From Terebella lapidaria (lineage: Eukaryota; Annelida; Polychaeta; Terebellida; Terebellidae): a DNA stretch of 64,000 bases. The DNA is taken from positions 12,148,664 to 12,212,663 of the forward strand of contig OX424556.1 of assembly GCA_949152475.1 (NCBI GenBank). Reading direction: 5' to 3'. The position numbers were made by a program, and so were the translations under genes. Below, in pieces: positions 24,441 through 36,959 of the stretch. The notes under the pieces are model-generated. The model searched no databases. It worked only from the letters and a program-made list of their open reading frames with translations, and was not told the DNA's origin. Numbering within the stretch: the first letter of the stretch is position 1; each line of letters opens with the position of its first letter.

Positions 24441-25881
24441 CGGTGATATAATAAGAATTTCATATGAAACATAATACTGACACGTTGTCAAGAAATAATT
24501 ATGATCCAATTTCGTAAAGGTCGGCATGCGTCTGTAAAGAGTTATTGTGCACCAGTATTCTTTGAAGCACCAATTTTCATTGAAAAAGTTCTGTCATGCT
24601 CACCGGAAAACAGTGGCCTTTTATAAGGACACGCACACACACATAAAACGTGGCAGACTGCACGTGCACAACTACGATTGAATTACATACAGTGAAGAAT
24701 GTCACTAAACTTAATGGGACTCCTGAAGTGTTTTACAAGTAGCCTATTGCAGCATGATTGATTTGTCCTTAATTTCCATGCATGTATACTTTAGTCCTTG
24801 TAGTATCGAAGATGAAACATTATAAATACCGAATGTGCATGAATATGAATGTCGTTACATGCAAATGAACGTACCAATTTGAGCAATTAACAAAAAACTA
24901 TTAAAAAAAATCCATAAATATGATAAAATACGAAACCCTTTCACTGAAATAACTAGATTCAGTTATTCAACCCTTTCAGTAGAACACGGGAAAAGCAATG
25001 ATGTATTCAATAATCTCACATATAGTGTTGAGATGTAGCGAGGTGTTAGCATCCTGTATGAAGAGCAACATATACGAACACCCTTTTACGAAATGGGGTC
25101 ATTACAATAACCCTCATTACAGAAGCACGCCTACTAATTAATTAGCCAAGTGTGTGTCATATCCACGTGGCGTTCATGGCTCGGCACAAAACAATGAGAG
25201 TGGTCGTTCGCAATGTTGGAACACCTGTCCATAGTGATTTATCAGGTATATTCTAGCACTGCCTCTTCGCCAAATGTCCATTTCGTACCACAGGTTTTCA
25301 ATTATACAGCGGACAGCTCTTTATATCAACCAGCTCAAATCCTCAGATTTCATTCGCTGCTTTAATTTATGACGTACGTGAAAGCAATGCATAGGTCGAA
25401 GAATGAGCAATATGATAATACGATGATACCTCCAAAAAAAAACATGAAATAAACAACATTTTGATAGCCCGACCATGTATTTGTGTATATCACTGGCGCT
25501 ATCAGGGGCATATATTGTGTGAAATTTAGTTCTTCCTACTGCACCATGAATATGTCAAAAACTCACAGACCATAAGGACTATTCGAATACAGAAACGATT
25601 TTTGCATCTATTGTAGTTCTATAGTATGAGAGTATTCGCGATAGTTGATCACGAGTGCAATGATAACAAGGTGGATGGTGATAAACAAATAATTCCTTAC
25701 AAGTATAACGCCATGTTTTTAGAAAAACATGTCAGAAAACCCGGCCCTTTTATGTGTGCATGTTTTCCATGGACTCACAATGCTGATTGTCGAGTTCACA
25801 TTGTAAGAAGTTATCCCATAAAACCTGGTTGAACAGCTTATTTCCATATGAATAAGTCGCACCAATATTTATGCCCTTCAT
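24441..25881. other. No gene seen
   Basis: AT-rich DNA with a fragment of family C (AGCCCGACCATGTAT, then CAGGGGCATATATTGTGTG) at about 25460-25545. No other structure was recognised. Confidence 0.55.
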
Positions 25882-26434
25882 GGCCCAATTATCATACACT
25901 GCGCCTTAAAGTGATATTGGCAGTAAGTTATGGATTTTTCCATATCTTTCTGATCGAACGAAGAAAACATAACAGTTATATATCTGCACTTGTATGCCCA
26001 AACAGACGCCCCTTTCTAATGGATTCGTTGCAAGTTTCTGGTGGAGATATTTTGAGTTTGTTTACATTACCGCCATTCTAAGTGCTTTGTATACCGTGAC
26101 GCAGTGCGATTCCAGCTTACTCGTGTATGTTCGAGCCAATCGAGTGTGAAGTAGGTCAAGTCAGAGGTAACTCTGAGTGGCGCACAAAACAAAAAAAGCG
26201 GCTGCTAGTACTGTCATATGCTTGATTTATCCATTTGATCAAGCAAAGTTTGTTTTGTAACAGACCACAGGCATATTTCTGAGACCACAGGCATATATGT
26301 AATTGATTTGGAAAAAATAGTTTTCCTGCCAACATCACTTTAATACTACTCGTCCACTAAATGAATGCCATTTAATCCGTCTATTTTAATCCTTATTGAA
26401 TTTAGAGGAAGGCGCAGTGTATGATACTTGGGCC
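25882..26434. mobile_element. 553-bp hAT-type MITE (long form)
   Basis: The ends are GGCCCAATTATCATACACTG and, at the right, CAGTGTATGATACTTGGGCC, which are inverted copies with one mismatch. The rightmost ~110 bp is the inverse complement of the left part of the 125-bp elements at 39528, 39956 and 57221, so those are internally deleted relatives. The flanking 8-mers CCCTTCAT and CAGTTGAT match at five of eight positions, consistent with a decayed 8-bp target duplication. The inside is non-coding. Confidence 0.8.
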
Positions 26435-27114
26435 CAGTTGATATAGAAAGTCAGACAATCAGTCACATCAAAGTAACTGATGCGGGAAATTGTGTACGTC
26501 CTCAGCCAAGTTATCTCCCCAAGTCTGTTTAGATGTACCGTATCCTTGTCAGATCGCCAGTGCCGTCGGCTGCTCTGTTAAAATCATCCTACTGAATTCC
26601 AGTTCCATAAGTCGCCCCAGAATCTACCTTCTAGTTTAACATGCCGCATTACCAATATCCTGTAAACATCACTATAGGTACACACAAAGCGCCTTTATTT
26701 AACACTTTCCACAATCAGGTCTAACCCCTTCCCGAAGATATGCAAGAAAATATCGATAGGACATAACAGCCTATCATGAATGATAAAACAATTTTCACTC
26801 CCTTTAAATATTCATAAACAGGTGGCAGGATTTGATATACGCGCAGGCCTATTACAATGAATAAATATGTAGTTCCTGCACACTAGGCCCCTAGCTGGGC
26901 ATATATACAAAATTGAGACTGAAATTTAACATTGGGGTAGATTAGCAGCTTTTTCAATTCTCGAGTAGAGATCTGAAATTCTGCAAGAATTTGCCGTTTG
27001 ACACCCAGATGAAGTATGCCACGTTACCATTTAACATCGCAATAATATCAGTGAAAACGGTGTAATTGAGTCAGTAAAATCAAATTGTACATATACAGTA
27101 CAATTCACAGAATA

Positions 27115-27420
27115 CAGCGAAGCCCGCAAAATAGCGCGCAACGTATGTCCAAGGTGGAATCGCTCGCTATCGTTCAACTTACCACGAATATAGTAGTCGG
27201 GCTAACAGGCGTCAGGCCGGACAAATAGCCGTAGATGTATAGGCCGTGTATTCCCCTCCCTGTATGATGTTTCGAGCGGTAGGGGGGAGGCGAGGGGGGT
27301 CATTCAGGAGTTGCATATATGCGGGCAGTCGAGCCATTGAAGCCAGAGTGTACACTCTCTGGCAGTCCAAACGATGCGGAGCTCCGCTCTGAATGTTAGG
27401 GACCTACTCTGCCTAGATTC
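27115..27420. promoter_or_regulatory. CpG-rich patch, possible promoter or unmethylated island
   Basis: About two dozen CpG dinucleotides occur in 300 bp, against a CpG-poor, AT-rich surrounding. It includes GAGGGGGGAGGCGAGGGGGG-type purine-rich sequence near 27280-27300 and a palindromic GCATATATGC at about 27314. No adjacent coding exon is recognised, so promoter function is only a possibility. Confidence 0.3.
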
Positions 27421-27944
27421 ATAGATCACATACACATACACATGCACATGCGCTGCGACAAATAGTCCCTGGTCGCTCGAGAGAAATAGCTTGATAAGCT
27501 CAGCATAATCGAAATAATTCGGAATGAGTATTTTAAACTATTGTCTAAAATGTTCAAAAGTAATTCGTCCTTGTCAACCCCTGCAATACAACATATTTCT
27601 GGTGGTTACTTCTTGGCGTAGTATTATAAGTAATTACAGTAATTATAACCACACAATTGGAGCGGTCATACTTTGTGAGTTCTAAGATAACTGGCAGGAT
27701 AATCGGAAATTGCACTTGCGCATTCGACATGCAATCTAATTTAAAACATTAGTTTCCATTGCCATATGATGATTGTTGTTTCAACATTATTATTAGCAGT
27801 GTTTTTGTATCAGCTTAACAGAATATATCGGCTTCTATTTCAAATTCGCGAAACCAACACCAGTGTATGCTGAATGTGAGAGAGTCGTATGGAGAAGTCG
27901 GAAGAAGGAAATACATAGGGTGAGGTCAACGACAATCACATATA

Positions 27945-27964
27945 CCCGGCCCTGAGGGGCCGGG
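27945..27964. repeat. GC hairpin, 8-bp perfect stem
   Basis: CCCGGCCC, loop TGAG, GGGCCGGG. It stands alone in AT-rich DNA; function unknown. Confidence 0.7.
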
Positions 27965-28109
27965 AATGATATCTTAGAGCGTATTTGTCAAGCCCAAACT
28001 CTAGAACACCAGAGCATCCCCATTCTTCCAATCTATTTCAGGTATCGGGGAAGAAATATCGACCAAATACAAAGCCTCACCTCTGTGTTTAGAATGAATG
28101 ATTTTTATT

Positions 28110-28300
28110 CTGTTTCGCAGCAGAGGGTAATTTCATTGATCCCCGCTAGCACAAGGATGTTAAATCCTCCACAGACCAATAATCTGGCTGTGTTACCATA
28201 ATCGAGTGAATAATTTCCTTGCATCTTTTCCCAAACGAGGCATTTTTTGCAACGTTGGGCATCAGTGTCGTGATTATTGAAAACATCGACAAACGGGGCA
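28110..28300 (+). repeat. Dispersed repeat family A, partial copy
   Basis: GAGGGTAATTTCATTGATCCCCG is shared in pieces with other copies (TTCATTGATCCCC also at 52072-52086), followed by a TTTTTTGCAACGTTGGG block matched by TTTTTGCAACGCTGGG near 52147. Confidence 0.5.
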
Positions 28301-28482
28301 ACTTTCTTTCTTGATTTTTCATGAACATTTTGTTGTGGTGGGTCGATACCTATATATGTAGGTAGGTTGTGGAAATTAAAATGGCCTGTTCCCTAATGGA
28401 TCGGAGCAAACAAACCAGGAGAAAGGCAGATATTGATACACAATTACATTTCAGTCATTTCAAAAGATGTATTATTATTAGT

Positions 28483-28800
28483 CTTTTACCAAGACTGATA
28501 GCTGCTTACAAGAAATTCTATGGACGTCATCACAATCTGGTTGATAAGTACAGTAAATCTGTCACCAGCATGCAGCAAGACCTTTTTGCATGTTAATGGT
28601 TTGGAATTCATGACGGGGACCCCATGTGGGGCAGGAAATGTTCACTCTTTCCGGAATACATGATTTCACCTCCCTATGGCCATATATTGGAGGTTCATGA
28701 ATTTCCATGCTATTTTATCGATTTTGCCTGACCCTGGACTTTGAGATTGAATAACGGACTTTGTTCGCTCGGAATACTGTTCTTGGCTACTGGTTCCATG
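28483..28800 (+). mobile_element. 3' end of a reverse-transcriptase retroelement, copy 1
   Basis: The plus strand reads PRLIAAYKKFYGRHHNLVD and then KYSKSVTSMQQDLFAC before a stop at 28594-28596. It continues into a 3' tail with GGAATTCATGACGGG, GGGGCAGGAAATG and TCACTCTTTCCGGAA. The same coding end and tail occur at 44165-44540, and a diverged version at 41690-41935. Ends of this kind (YGVxxSQL ... KFYGRHxDLVxKY) are known to me from reverse-transcriptase ORFs of invertebrate retroelements, but I cannot name the clade. Confidence 0.55.
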
Positions 28801-30407
28801 TTTATTAGCTGGTAATCGACCCCTTTGGCCATTAACAGATTTGTGTATCCAGTAGTGACGGCGTACAGAAACGCATGAGCGCAACAAAGATGTGTAGCCA
28901 TGGTAACACTTCCTCACAATTATTTACCATGTTAGAATAGACATAAATGATATATTTGTCGTAATTGTCTGCAAAATAAACTGCTCAGAACAGGTGACAA
29001 TGCCCTCGGCGCCTTTGAAGGTTATTGTGCGACAATTACGCCAAATATATTTAAAGTGGAACAAGAATCATACCTGGTGCAAAGCACCAGATCTCCCCGG
29101 ATGAAAGAAGTCCATAAGAGATTGCGCATTCATTTATAGCACTGTTTTCAATTTAATTCCGTGCGCATATTATATAGGCCTATATACGATGTCCATGCAG
29201 GACGATTACCGATATGTGAAAGCAATTGGTACCGTATAGTTAACACTGATGAATAGTAGTCCCTGATCGAGTACGCCCATCAAAAATTAGCAAGGTGTTC
29301 ATAAAATTCAGCACCGTTTTCTATTTGGCTCGAAATTCAATATATTCGTAAAGTTGTTTTTGGTCGACAGTGTACAAATAGGCGACAATATATATGCTAT
29401 ACGAGAAGTGTTGAAGGCGGTGGCGCTGAACTCGGAACCCATTCCGACTTACACACATTGCCATCGATCAATAGGCCTTCCACGGTTCTCAATCTTCCCA
29501 CTCGAAAAAAAATAGCTCGTTATGGGACAGCGAAAACTAAATGCGTTCGATTGTTAGAAGTAAAGATGCAGTCAGAAAATAGAACGTAACAAACGTGCTA
29601 ATTTTACTGCTCCAAAACAAGGAAAATTAGGCACTGACATAAAGAGTAAGCGTGAGAAATGAGCGATGACTCGACAGTAGAGACAAAAGTGATACACGGT
29701 TGACTGAATGCACACCGTAGTTATGTATTTATTCTCAAATCCAGCCGAGACGCTAATGTTCACGTAAATCGGCGATAGTGACGAAAAAATTGCTCCCTTC
29801 GACGAAAATATTCATCAGATTATATTATTTAACTGGATTATTCACGTCGAGCTCTGTAGAACACACGTTCGATGTATTTTCTCTTGGAAACCAGGTTTTC
29901 CCCCAGTCGAAGAGTATTTCCCCCATGGGAATCTCAGAGAGCGTTCAAGAAGTCTCCCCTGCGGGGAGACAATAATCGGCTTTTGGTTTTCCGTTTGGAA
30001 GTCATCAGTAGCTGTCCTTAAAGCAGCTGTACAATGCAAAAGTTCCGATGCGCACAATTATCAGAAATAGGTGAAAATATGGGAAAAATACACAGCCGTA
30101 TAACTTGAAACTCGTATATGTATGGTATATTATGCTGATAGAACCCCAAATATTCAGTTTGACTCTTTGTGTTGCATAATCGACAAAATTCTTGTCTTTG
30201 TTTTTATGTTAGCGCAGATGTAAACAATTCGTTCACATCGTGCGTTTTTACCGTGTGTTCAGACTCCAAGGCAAGGTCATGTGAACGTATTTGGGGGGTT
30301 GCAACGGTGCTATATCATGTAATATATGCTAGCCAATAGATTGATAACGAATTTCAGAAACCGATTCTTCCACGTTAATTTTTGAGTTCTGTATTGCCTA
30401 GAATTAT
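28801..30407. other. No gene seen
   Basis: No repeat copy or coding region is recognised. The one structure is a perfect hairpin at 29952-29970. Confidence 0.5.
29952..29970. repeat. Hairpin, 8-bp perfect stem
   Basis: GTCTCCCC, loop TGC, GGGGAGAC. There is no T-run after it, and the window is eukaryotic, so it is not called a terminator. Confidence 0.65.
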
Positions 30408-33400
30408 TCATAAGATTTGGCATAGAGATGATAATAATTTTTTATTATGGTGTGAATTGATTTTATTAAAATATATACCATCTGGTGAGTCTGGGGGCTG
30501 AATAGCTCCAACACCAGGCTGATCTACAGGTGTATCATCAGCATACAAATCTGGATCAGCAGCCTCTGCTCCAACAGTGCCCGCAACAAAAGACATTGAT
30601 GAGTCGCTGTCAGAGTCCTCATCCTGTGTTGCCGATCTGCTGGTTAAAGGCTTCTTGGGCTTTGGAGATGGTGGACGGTTATAATCCTCATCCTCCAAGA
30701 TATTCCCAACAGGCAGAAGGAAGTTCCGGTGTAGGGTTTTGGTGGGCCCACACTTCCCGTCTGGATGGACCTTGTAGACAGGTATCGTCTGGTCCGGCTG
30801 CTCAAGAATGACATAAACTTCTGTACTCCAGGTGTCTTCCAGCTTGTGAGGTCCTTTGAAGCCATTCTTTCGGATCAATACTCGATCCCGGGGGACAGGA
30901 CAGCTCCGAGAGGTCGACGATCATACAAGTGCTTATGACGCCTCCTAGAGGTAGAAGTAGCTGCTGCAAGCTTATGAGCCTCTTCCAGACAGCTTTTCAG
31001 TTTGGCGACATACTGGTCGTACTCTCGGACATCAGTGTTGACATCCTCAACTACACCACGAAGGAGATCGACGGGCAATCTTGGCTGTCTCCTAAACATA
31101 AGGAAGTGCAGACTGAACCCAGTGGTTTCGCTTCTGGTGCAGTTGTACGCATGTACAAGTGGGGTGACATGGATCTTCTAGTTGGATCTGACTTGCGGAC
31201 TGAGCGTGCCGAGCATGGCGAGTAAAGTACGGTTAAAACGCTCCATCTGGCCATTTCCTATGGGATGGTATGATGTCGTCTTACTTTTACGAATGTTCCA
31301 GAGTTCACACAGCTGAGTTATCACCTTTGACTCAAAAATTCTCACTCAATCAGAGTGGAGTCGTTGAGGGAAGCTGTAATGACAGATGGAGTGATGGAAG
31401 ATTGCATCAGCTGTGGTTCTCGCAGTTTGATTCTTAGTCTGTACAGTGACGGCGTACCGAGTGAATTGGTTCGTGATGACAAGGATGTCCTTCACTCGTT
31501 CCTGGGATTCCTCCAGACTCAGAAAGTCCATGCACACCAGTTTCAGAGGTTGGTTCGTGGACATAGAGACGAGTGGAGCTTGAGAGGCATCTCCTTTCTA
31601 CCGGATACACTGTCCGCAGGTCCATATCCATTTTCGTATATTATTTTTTATTGATGGTCAGTAGAAATGATCCTGGACGAGGTCGAATGTCCTCTGGATG
31701 TCAGGGTGTCCCATTTCTTGGTGAAAACCAAGGAGGTCGATATGGTTGAACTTGGTAGGAAGAACCAGCTGGGGGACATCAGATCCGTTCACTTGTCGAT
31801 GGCATTGTTCCTCAAGAATACTTCTGCAGCTGTCGCAGAAGTTGTAAACTTCCAGAAGCCACATCGAGAGAAGAACCGGATTCGTCCTGAGTGACAAGCT
31901 GAATGATTACTGCCAGGCGAGGGTGATTCCGCTGCTCCCTAGCCCACTTAGCGCTGGTCATCGGGGTCATGTCCGAATGAGAGAAGGCCTCAACGACCGA
32001 CGGATCCACTCCGAAGGTCTGCAAAACTGACGGGGACTTGAGCATTACAGATCGCGGAAATGGTGTCGGTGTCTACATGACAGGTGTCATGGGTCAGCCA
32101 GGAAAGTGCATCACTATTAACATTCTTCCTGCCAGAACGGTAGAAAATCTCGAAGTGAAAACATGACAGTTCAGAAAGCCAACGATGTCCAACTTTGCTT
32201 ATGTTACGTACGAGGATTGTTGTCAGTGTGGACGCTACACCGGGCTCCATACAGGAAGTCACGAAACTTCTGAGTGATGGCCCACTTCAAAGCCAGAAAC
32301 TCCAGTTTGTGGGCTGGGTAATTCCGCTCTGAACAACTCAATCCTCGACTGGCATACGCGATCACCCGACTAACCCCACCCTGTTTCTGGTAAAGGACAG
32401 CTCCCAAGCCATCAAGGCTTGCGTCGGTGTGGACGATAAAGGGTTCCAGGTAGTTGGCGCAGTAGTCCGACACTTGATCAGACAACAGAATGCATCCTCC
32501 TGAGGTTGATCCCAGTGAGTTTTCCCGCTGTGAGCTTTTCGTGTGGACTTCCGCTTTGACATTCCATCACACTTGGGGTCAGCGTCCTTCAGTAGGTCGG
32601 AGAGTGGTCGAGCGATGCGGGAATAGTCCTGGACGAATCGACGGTAAAAACTCGTGACTCCACAGCTTTAACTTTGTCTGGGTTGGTTTCGACCCCCTAA
32701 CTGGACACGATATGGCTGAGATACTTCACCTCCTTCTTGAAGAGGGAACATTTGGAAGGCTTCAGCTTCAGACCGTGTTCTTGCAAACAACGGATGACAT
32801 TTTCCAGCCGAACTAGGTGGTCTCGGAAGGTCTCGACAAAGACAATGATGTCATGAAGATATAATAGACATTGCGGCCGGGGCGTTGACCAAGCCGAACG
32901 GCATCTGGTTAAACTCGAAAAACCCAAGTGGGCCGACCATAAAAGCTGTCTTCGGCTTGTCTTCCTCAGATTCTTCCACCTGCCAGTAGCCGGCTTTCGA
33001 ATCCAGTGTGGAGAACCATTGGGATCCCGCCAGCAAGTCCAGTGTCTCCTCGATCCGGAGTAAAGCATGGGCATCCTTGACAGTGTTGGCATTGAGTTTA
33101 CGATAATCAATGCAGAAACACAGACTACCGTCAGACTTCTGGACAAGTACAATGGAGGAGGCGAAGGGACTTTTGTATGGTCGAATAACACCGCAGTCCA
33201 ACATCTCCTAGATGTGACTTCGTACCTCACTGCACAGCGACGGAACACGGTGGTAACGCTGTTTGATGGGTGTATCATCCTTTAAGTTGATGTTGTGGAC
33301 AACAGTGGGCATGTGACCGAGGTCGAGGTTGGTGCCTATGATAAAGGGAACACGGGAGTTCTACAGTGTATCCGTGACAACTACATGTGGTGTCGGAATG

Positions 33401-33700
33401 ACCGAAACACACTGACCTTCAGAAGACATCAGTCCAACGTCAAGTTCAACAACTCCATAGAATCCAGATGCACCGTGAATTTCCAGGAAGTCCTCGATGG
33501 AGTCATCGGTAAATCCGGAAAGTGATCCTGGACAAAGTAGGAGCAGACGGAGGTGATCTGGGATCCAGTGTCGAGTAGACCTAGGCAGTGTACATCATTC
33601 GCAATCAGGCCGACTTCATTGGCTAGACCAACCAGAGGGGCAGCAGTATCAGGGTGACCAGTAGACTTAGGCGGATTGTGGCGGATGAGCCAATGGGGCG
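30408..33700 (-). pseudogene. Pol region of the gypsy fossil: protease, RT, RNase H, integrase
   Basis: In order on the minus strand: an aspartic protease motif LLDTGSQITS (about 33585-33555); reverse transcriptase with FCIDYRKLNANTVKD and FEFNQMPFGLVNAPA (about 33200-32870); RNase H with FIVHTDASLDGLGAVLYQK (about 32445-32385); an integrase zinc-binding and core region with HQEMGHPDIQRTFDLVQDHF (about 31725-31660) and LVCMDFLSLEESQERVKDIL (about 31540-31480); and an integrase C-terminal GPHKLEDTWSTEVYVI domain (about 30855-30805). Broken, several interruptions. Confidence 0.85.
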
Positions 33701-33744
33701 ATCATCATGAGAACAGCTCGCTTTACGACCCTCAAGGCGAGCTT

Positions 33745-35157
33745 TTACCCATTTAAAGAATGTCCTTTGGTGTGAAACCTGGCATGGCACTTCCCAACGA
33801 CATGACCGCGTCTTCCACAGAGAGTACACTGCAACTTCTTCTTGGCTGCCTTCTCTGACGTTGTCCGTGGTAGTGAGTTTGCCGACGAAGGCTGATCCAG
33901 AGATGAAAACTTGTCAGTGAGCTTGGACAAAGCCTTGTCTGTGGCATCCATCCGCTGCATCATGTCATCGAGCTTCTTGGTCAACTGCTCCAGTTGACTC
34001 GGTTGTTGAACCTTTTGGGTAAAAGCTTTCTTGTCCTTCTGTGTCTGCTCCAGAATCCCCAGGGCACGGAACATAACATCATAGGACTGGCCGGAATCGA
34101 AGCGATGATGACTGGCATCTTTTATCTTCTCATCGGTACGACACATCCAGAACAGTGTCCGTAATTTACCAGGTACTTCCGAAGGGTTGATTGCTGCTCG
34201 CTCCTGAAGCTGGCTCAGGATCTCTTCCAGACGGCAACCCCATGCCGTTCCATTTTCCGAGGGTCGTTGGGTAGCGCTGTAAAATGATCCTAACAGCTGT
34301 TCCGGGGGCAAGACATTTCCGAAGGTGACGTCAAACTTGCTGAGTATGTCCTGGACAGACACTTGCTCCCCCAGATATCTGAGGACTTCAGCCGCAGTCC
34401 CACGGACGGAGCGACGGATTTCCCCAACAGTATTGATGAGGCTGACTTCCTGGAGTTCACCAGGCACTTGATCTCATACTTCCACTGGGAGTAACTGACC
34501 TCTCCTTTCGCACCATCACCCGAAAACACTGGACATTTGATGTAAGAAGGATGCTCTCCAACATCCGGCTAGCCAGGAGAACAGGACTCGGGTCACTGGT
34601 AGTCGATGAGATGACATTCCCAATCATGACAGGCTCAGTCTTGACCTCCGTCTTGATAGGGTTCATTTTGGTAGGTTCTGTCTTGACAGCTTCGATCTCG
34701 ATAGAAGATGTCCCAGCTGATGGAGAGCCGAGCTGACTGATAATGTCCTGCAGCATGGTTGGAGACAGTGACTTCAGTTGACGAACCATGTTCAGAGTTG
34801 ATTCCCGGTCACTTGATGTCACCTTTGATGAGCCATATTCTTGAGGGCAAGCTCATGTAAGGGCTGAGCTGCGATGACCTGTATGGTCACGTTGGCAAAT
34901 GGCTAAGTCACATCATGCTTCCGTACAGCTTCGGCCACAGCACGGCCATCTTGAAAACGGACAAAGGTAGATCCAATGAATAGACCCGTCACTGGATCCT
35001 GAAGAATAAAGATTCCATCCAACTGCGCAACAGGCTCAAACAAATCACGGAGATCTGCCCGGCCAACACTGACAGGAAGTCCGGAGACAAGAATGGCCCG
35101 TTCATGTAAAGCCATTGTCATAGAAATGACAAACAGACAAAACACAACAAATGCCAA
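33745..35157 (-). pseudogene. Gag region of the gypsy fossil: RRM-like N-terminus, capsid, zinc knuckle
   Basis: The N-terminal part (about 35110-34900) reads RAILVSGLPVSVGRADLRDL and later GIFILQDPVTGLFIGSTFV, an RRM-like fold segment as in PNMA-family proteins and their Ty3/gypsy relatives. The middle (about 34290-34050) has a capsid-like stretch with LEEILSQLQERAAI and FDSGQSYDVMFRALGILEQ. The end carries a CCHC knuckle, CTLCGRRGHVVGKCHARFH (about 33835-33778). In such elements Gag forms the particle and binds RNA. Treated as a fossil; broken. Confidence 0.75.
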
Positions 35158-36437
35158 ATATTAGCTGAAAATTAGATAGAGGTAAACAAAAATAAAGAAA
35201 TGTGATATTAGGTTCACCCAATCAGAGTCATACAAGTACAGTGTGTGTGCAAAGAAATGTGATACTAGATTCACCCAATCACAATCATACAAGTACAATG
35301 TGAGCGCAAATACTCACCAATGATCAAGTATCAGAACACATCTAAGTCCAAGAAAATACTGTTACCTGTATACTAATAGATTACCTGCATGTAATCTAAC
35401 TCCAAGAGAGAATAGAACTTTCATATTATTCAACAACTCATAATACTAAATCCATGTAACTAGGGATGGCCAGAAAAAATAGATTTAAAAATAATGTAGG
35501 TACAGATGAAAATGCTTATCTTATCAAGTGGTGTGAATCTCGGAACAAATGAAGTTAAATATAACTACGAATATAAATCACTTACTAAATTAAACACTAA
35601 TCTAAATATTTTCAATCCAAACAATATTTAACTATAATGTCAGTAGGTACTACACCACAGAGTTGTGATGACTAACTAACATAAATAACAATTAACTAAG
35701 GATAATACTATACTACCAATCCTAAAACAATTTATATGAGATAACACTAAGTAAACAAATAACTTACTACAAAGTACTGAAACACCTAGTAATTTAACAA
35801 AGCTGAAGAAACATAAGTATGGACCTACTAAATGTACAAAGAAAACTATAGGGTGACCAACCAGAAAATAGAATGAATAATAATAACTGATAAATGAAGA
35901 TGAATATAGAAATGACCAGATAAATGATTAACTATTGACAAATAAATGCAAAATTCTAATCACTTACAATATACCATATTCTAATCACTTATAACTTACA
36001 AGTACAGATTTTTTCAACTAAAGATTTGAAGCAAAATTACAAGTACTGAGTGAACCAAATATAAATAATTTGTAACCAAATAATAATATTATGAAACCAG
36101 AGATTCACTAAAGAATATGGCCATGATAAAAGATATCAATTTGAAATATAACAAATTATTTACCAAATAATATAAATATGTGGTTTTTTTTTTAAATTAA
36201 TAGAATAGGAATTATATAATACCGAATACCACAAATATACAGAAGAACTGTGAAATACATGCCTTTTTAAATTTACAACATAAATATATAGGATGGAATT
36301 ATAGATACAGAAATCCAGAGCAAAATACTTAAATATATACAAGCAAGAAACCAGTAATATGACATTAGATAGTCCAGACACAGTAGAGATCAAGCAGCAA
36401 AGTCATGCAAGCAACATGCAAGTATGACAGTTCATGC
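35158..36437. other. AT-rich segment upstream of Gag in the gypsy fossil
   Basis: About 1.3 kb of very AT-rich DNA with no coding sense. A two-copy 57-bp tandem repeat lies at about 35197-35310 (GAAATGTGATA, TTCACCCAATCA, CATACAAGTACA landmarks). It could be leader sequence or a separate insertion. Confidence 0.5.
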
Positions 36438-36773
36438 ACTAAAGTCGGCGCATAATTTATTGGCGCGAACCTATCTGGTCATATCTCGGAACATACTGAC
36501 TTGTATTATATGAAATTTATATAAAGTAAAAACGGCACCATGACCATTGTGGAACAATGGCTGTTTTTCTGTCGTGTGCGTTTCTCGTCGGTATATCTAG
36601 GAAAATATATATCCTTATGGGGTTTTAACATGGGAATTCTAGCTTGCCATTTTGATGCTGTATGGGGTTGAGACAAATCAATGGAATAGCCGATTTGAAT
36701 AGGGGTCTTCTCAAAGAAAATATAAAGATAAAAATTTAAGGTTCGCGCCAATAAATTATGCGCCGACTTTAGT
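36438..36773. mobile_element. 336-bp MITE with 34-bp perfect terminal inverted repeats
   Basis: The left end starts ACTAAAGTCGGCGCATAATT and continues TATTGGCGCGAACC (36438-36471). The right end, 36740-36773, is its exact inverse complement. The interior has no coding capacity. It is inserted in the leader of the gypsy fossil. No target-site duplication is evident, so the superfamily is unassigned. Confidence 0.85.
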
Positions 36774-36959
36774 AGTAGGACTACACATGCAAATATACTA
36801 TGTTGATCATGCACTCACGAACCTGTGGGTACACCAGGCAGCAGGTTGCCACTCGCGGCTGTCAGGAGGGTTGCACTCGGCTGCCAGTGGTTGAGTCTTG
36901 ATCACTGGCGAACGGCTTATCGTGGTCCTCGAAACACAGTAGCAGAGGATTGACAGGGG

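Larger units (their letters stand above)
26435..28109. other. No gene seen; contains a CpG-rich patch and a hairpin
   Basis: A CpG-rich patch lies at about 27115-27420 and a perfect hairpin at 27945-27964 (see separate entries). No ORF or repeat copy was recognised elsewhere. Confidence 0.5.

Noticed and set aside
29952-29970. Rho-independent terminator
   Set aside because: The window is eukaryotic and there is no T-run after the hairpin.
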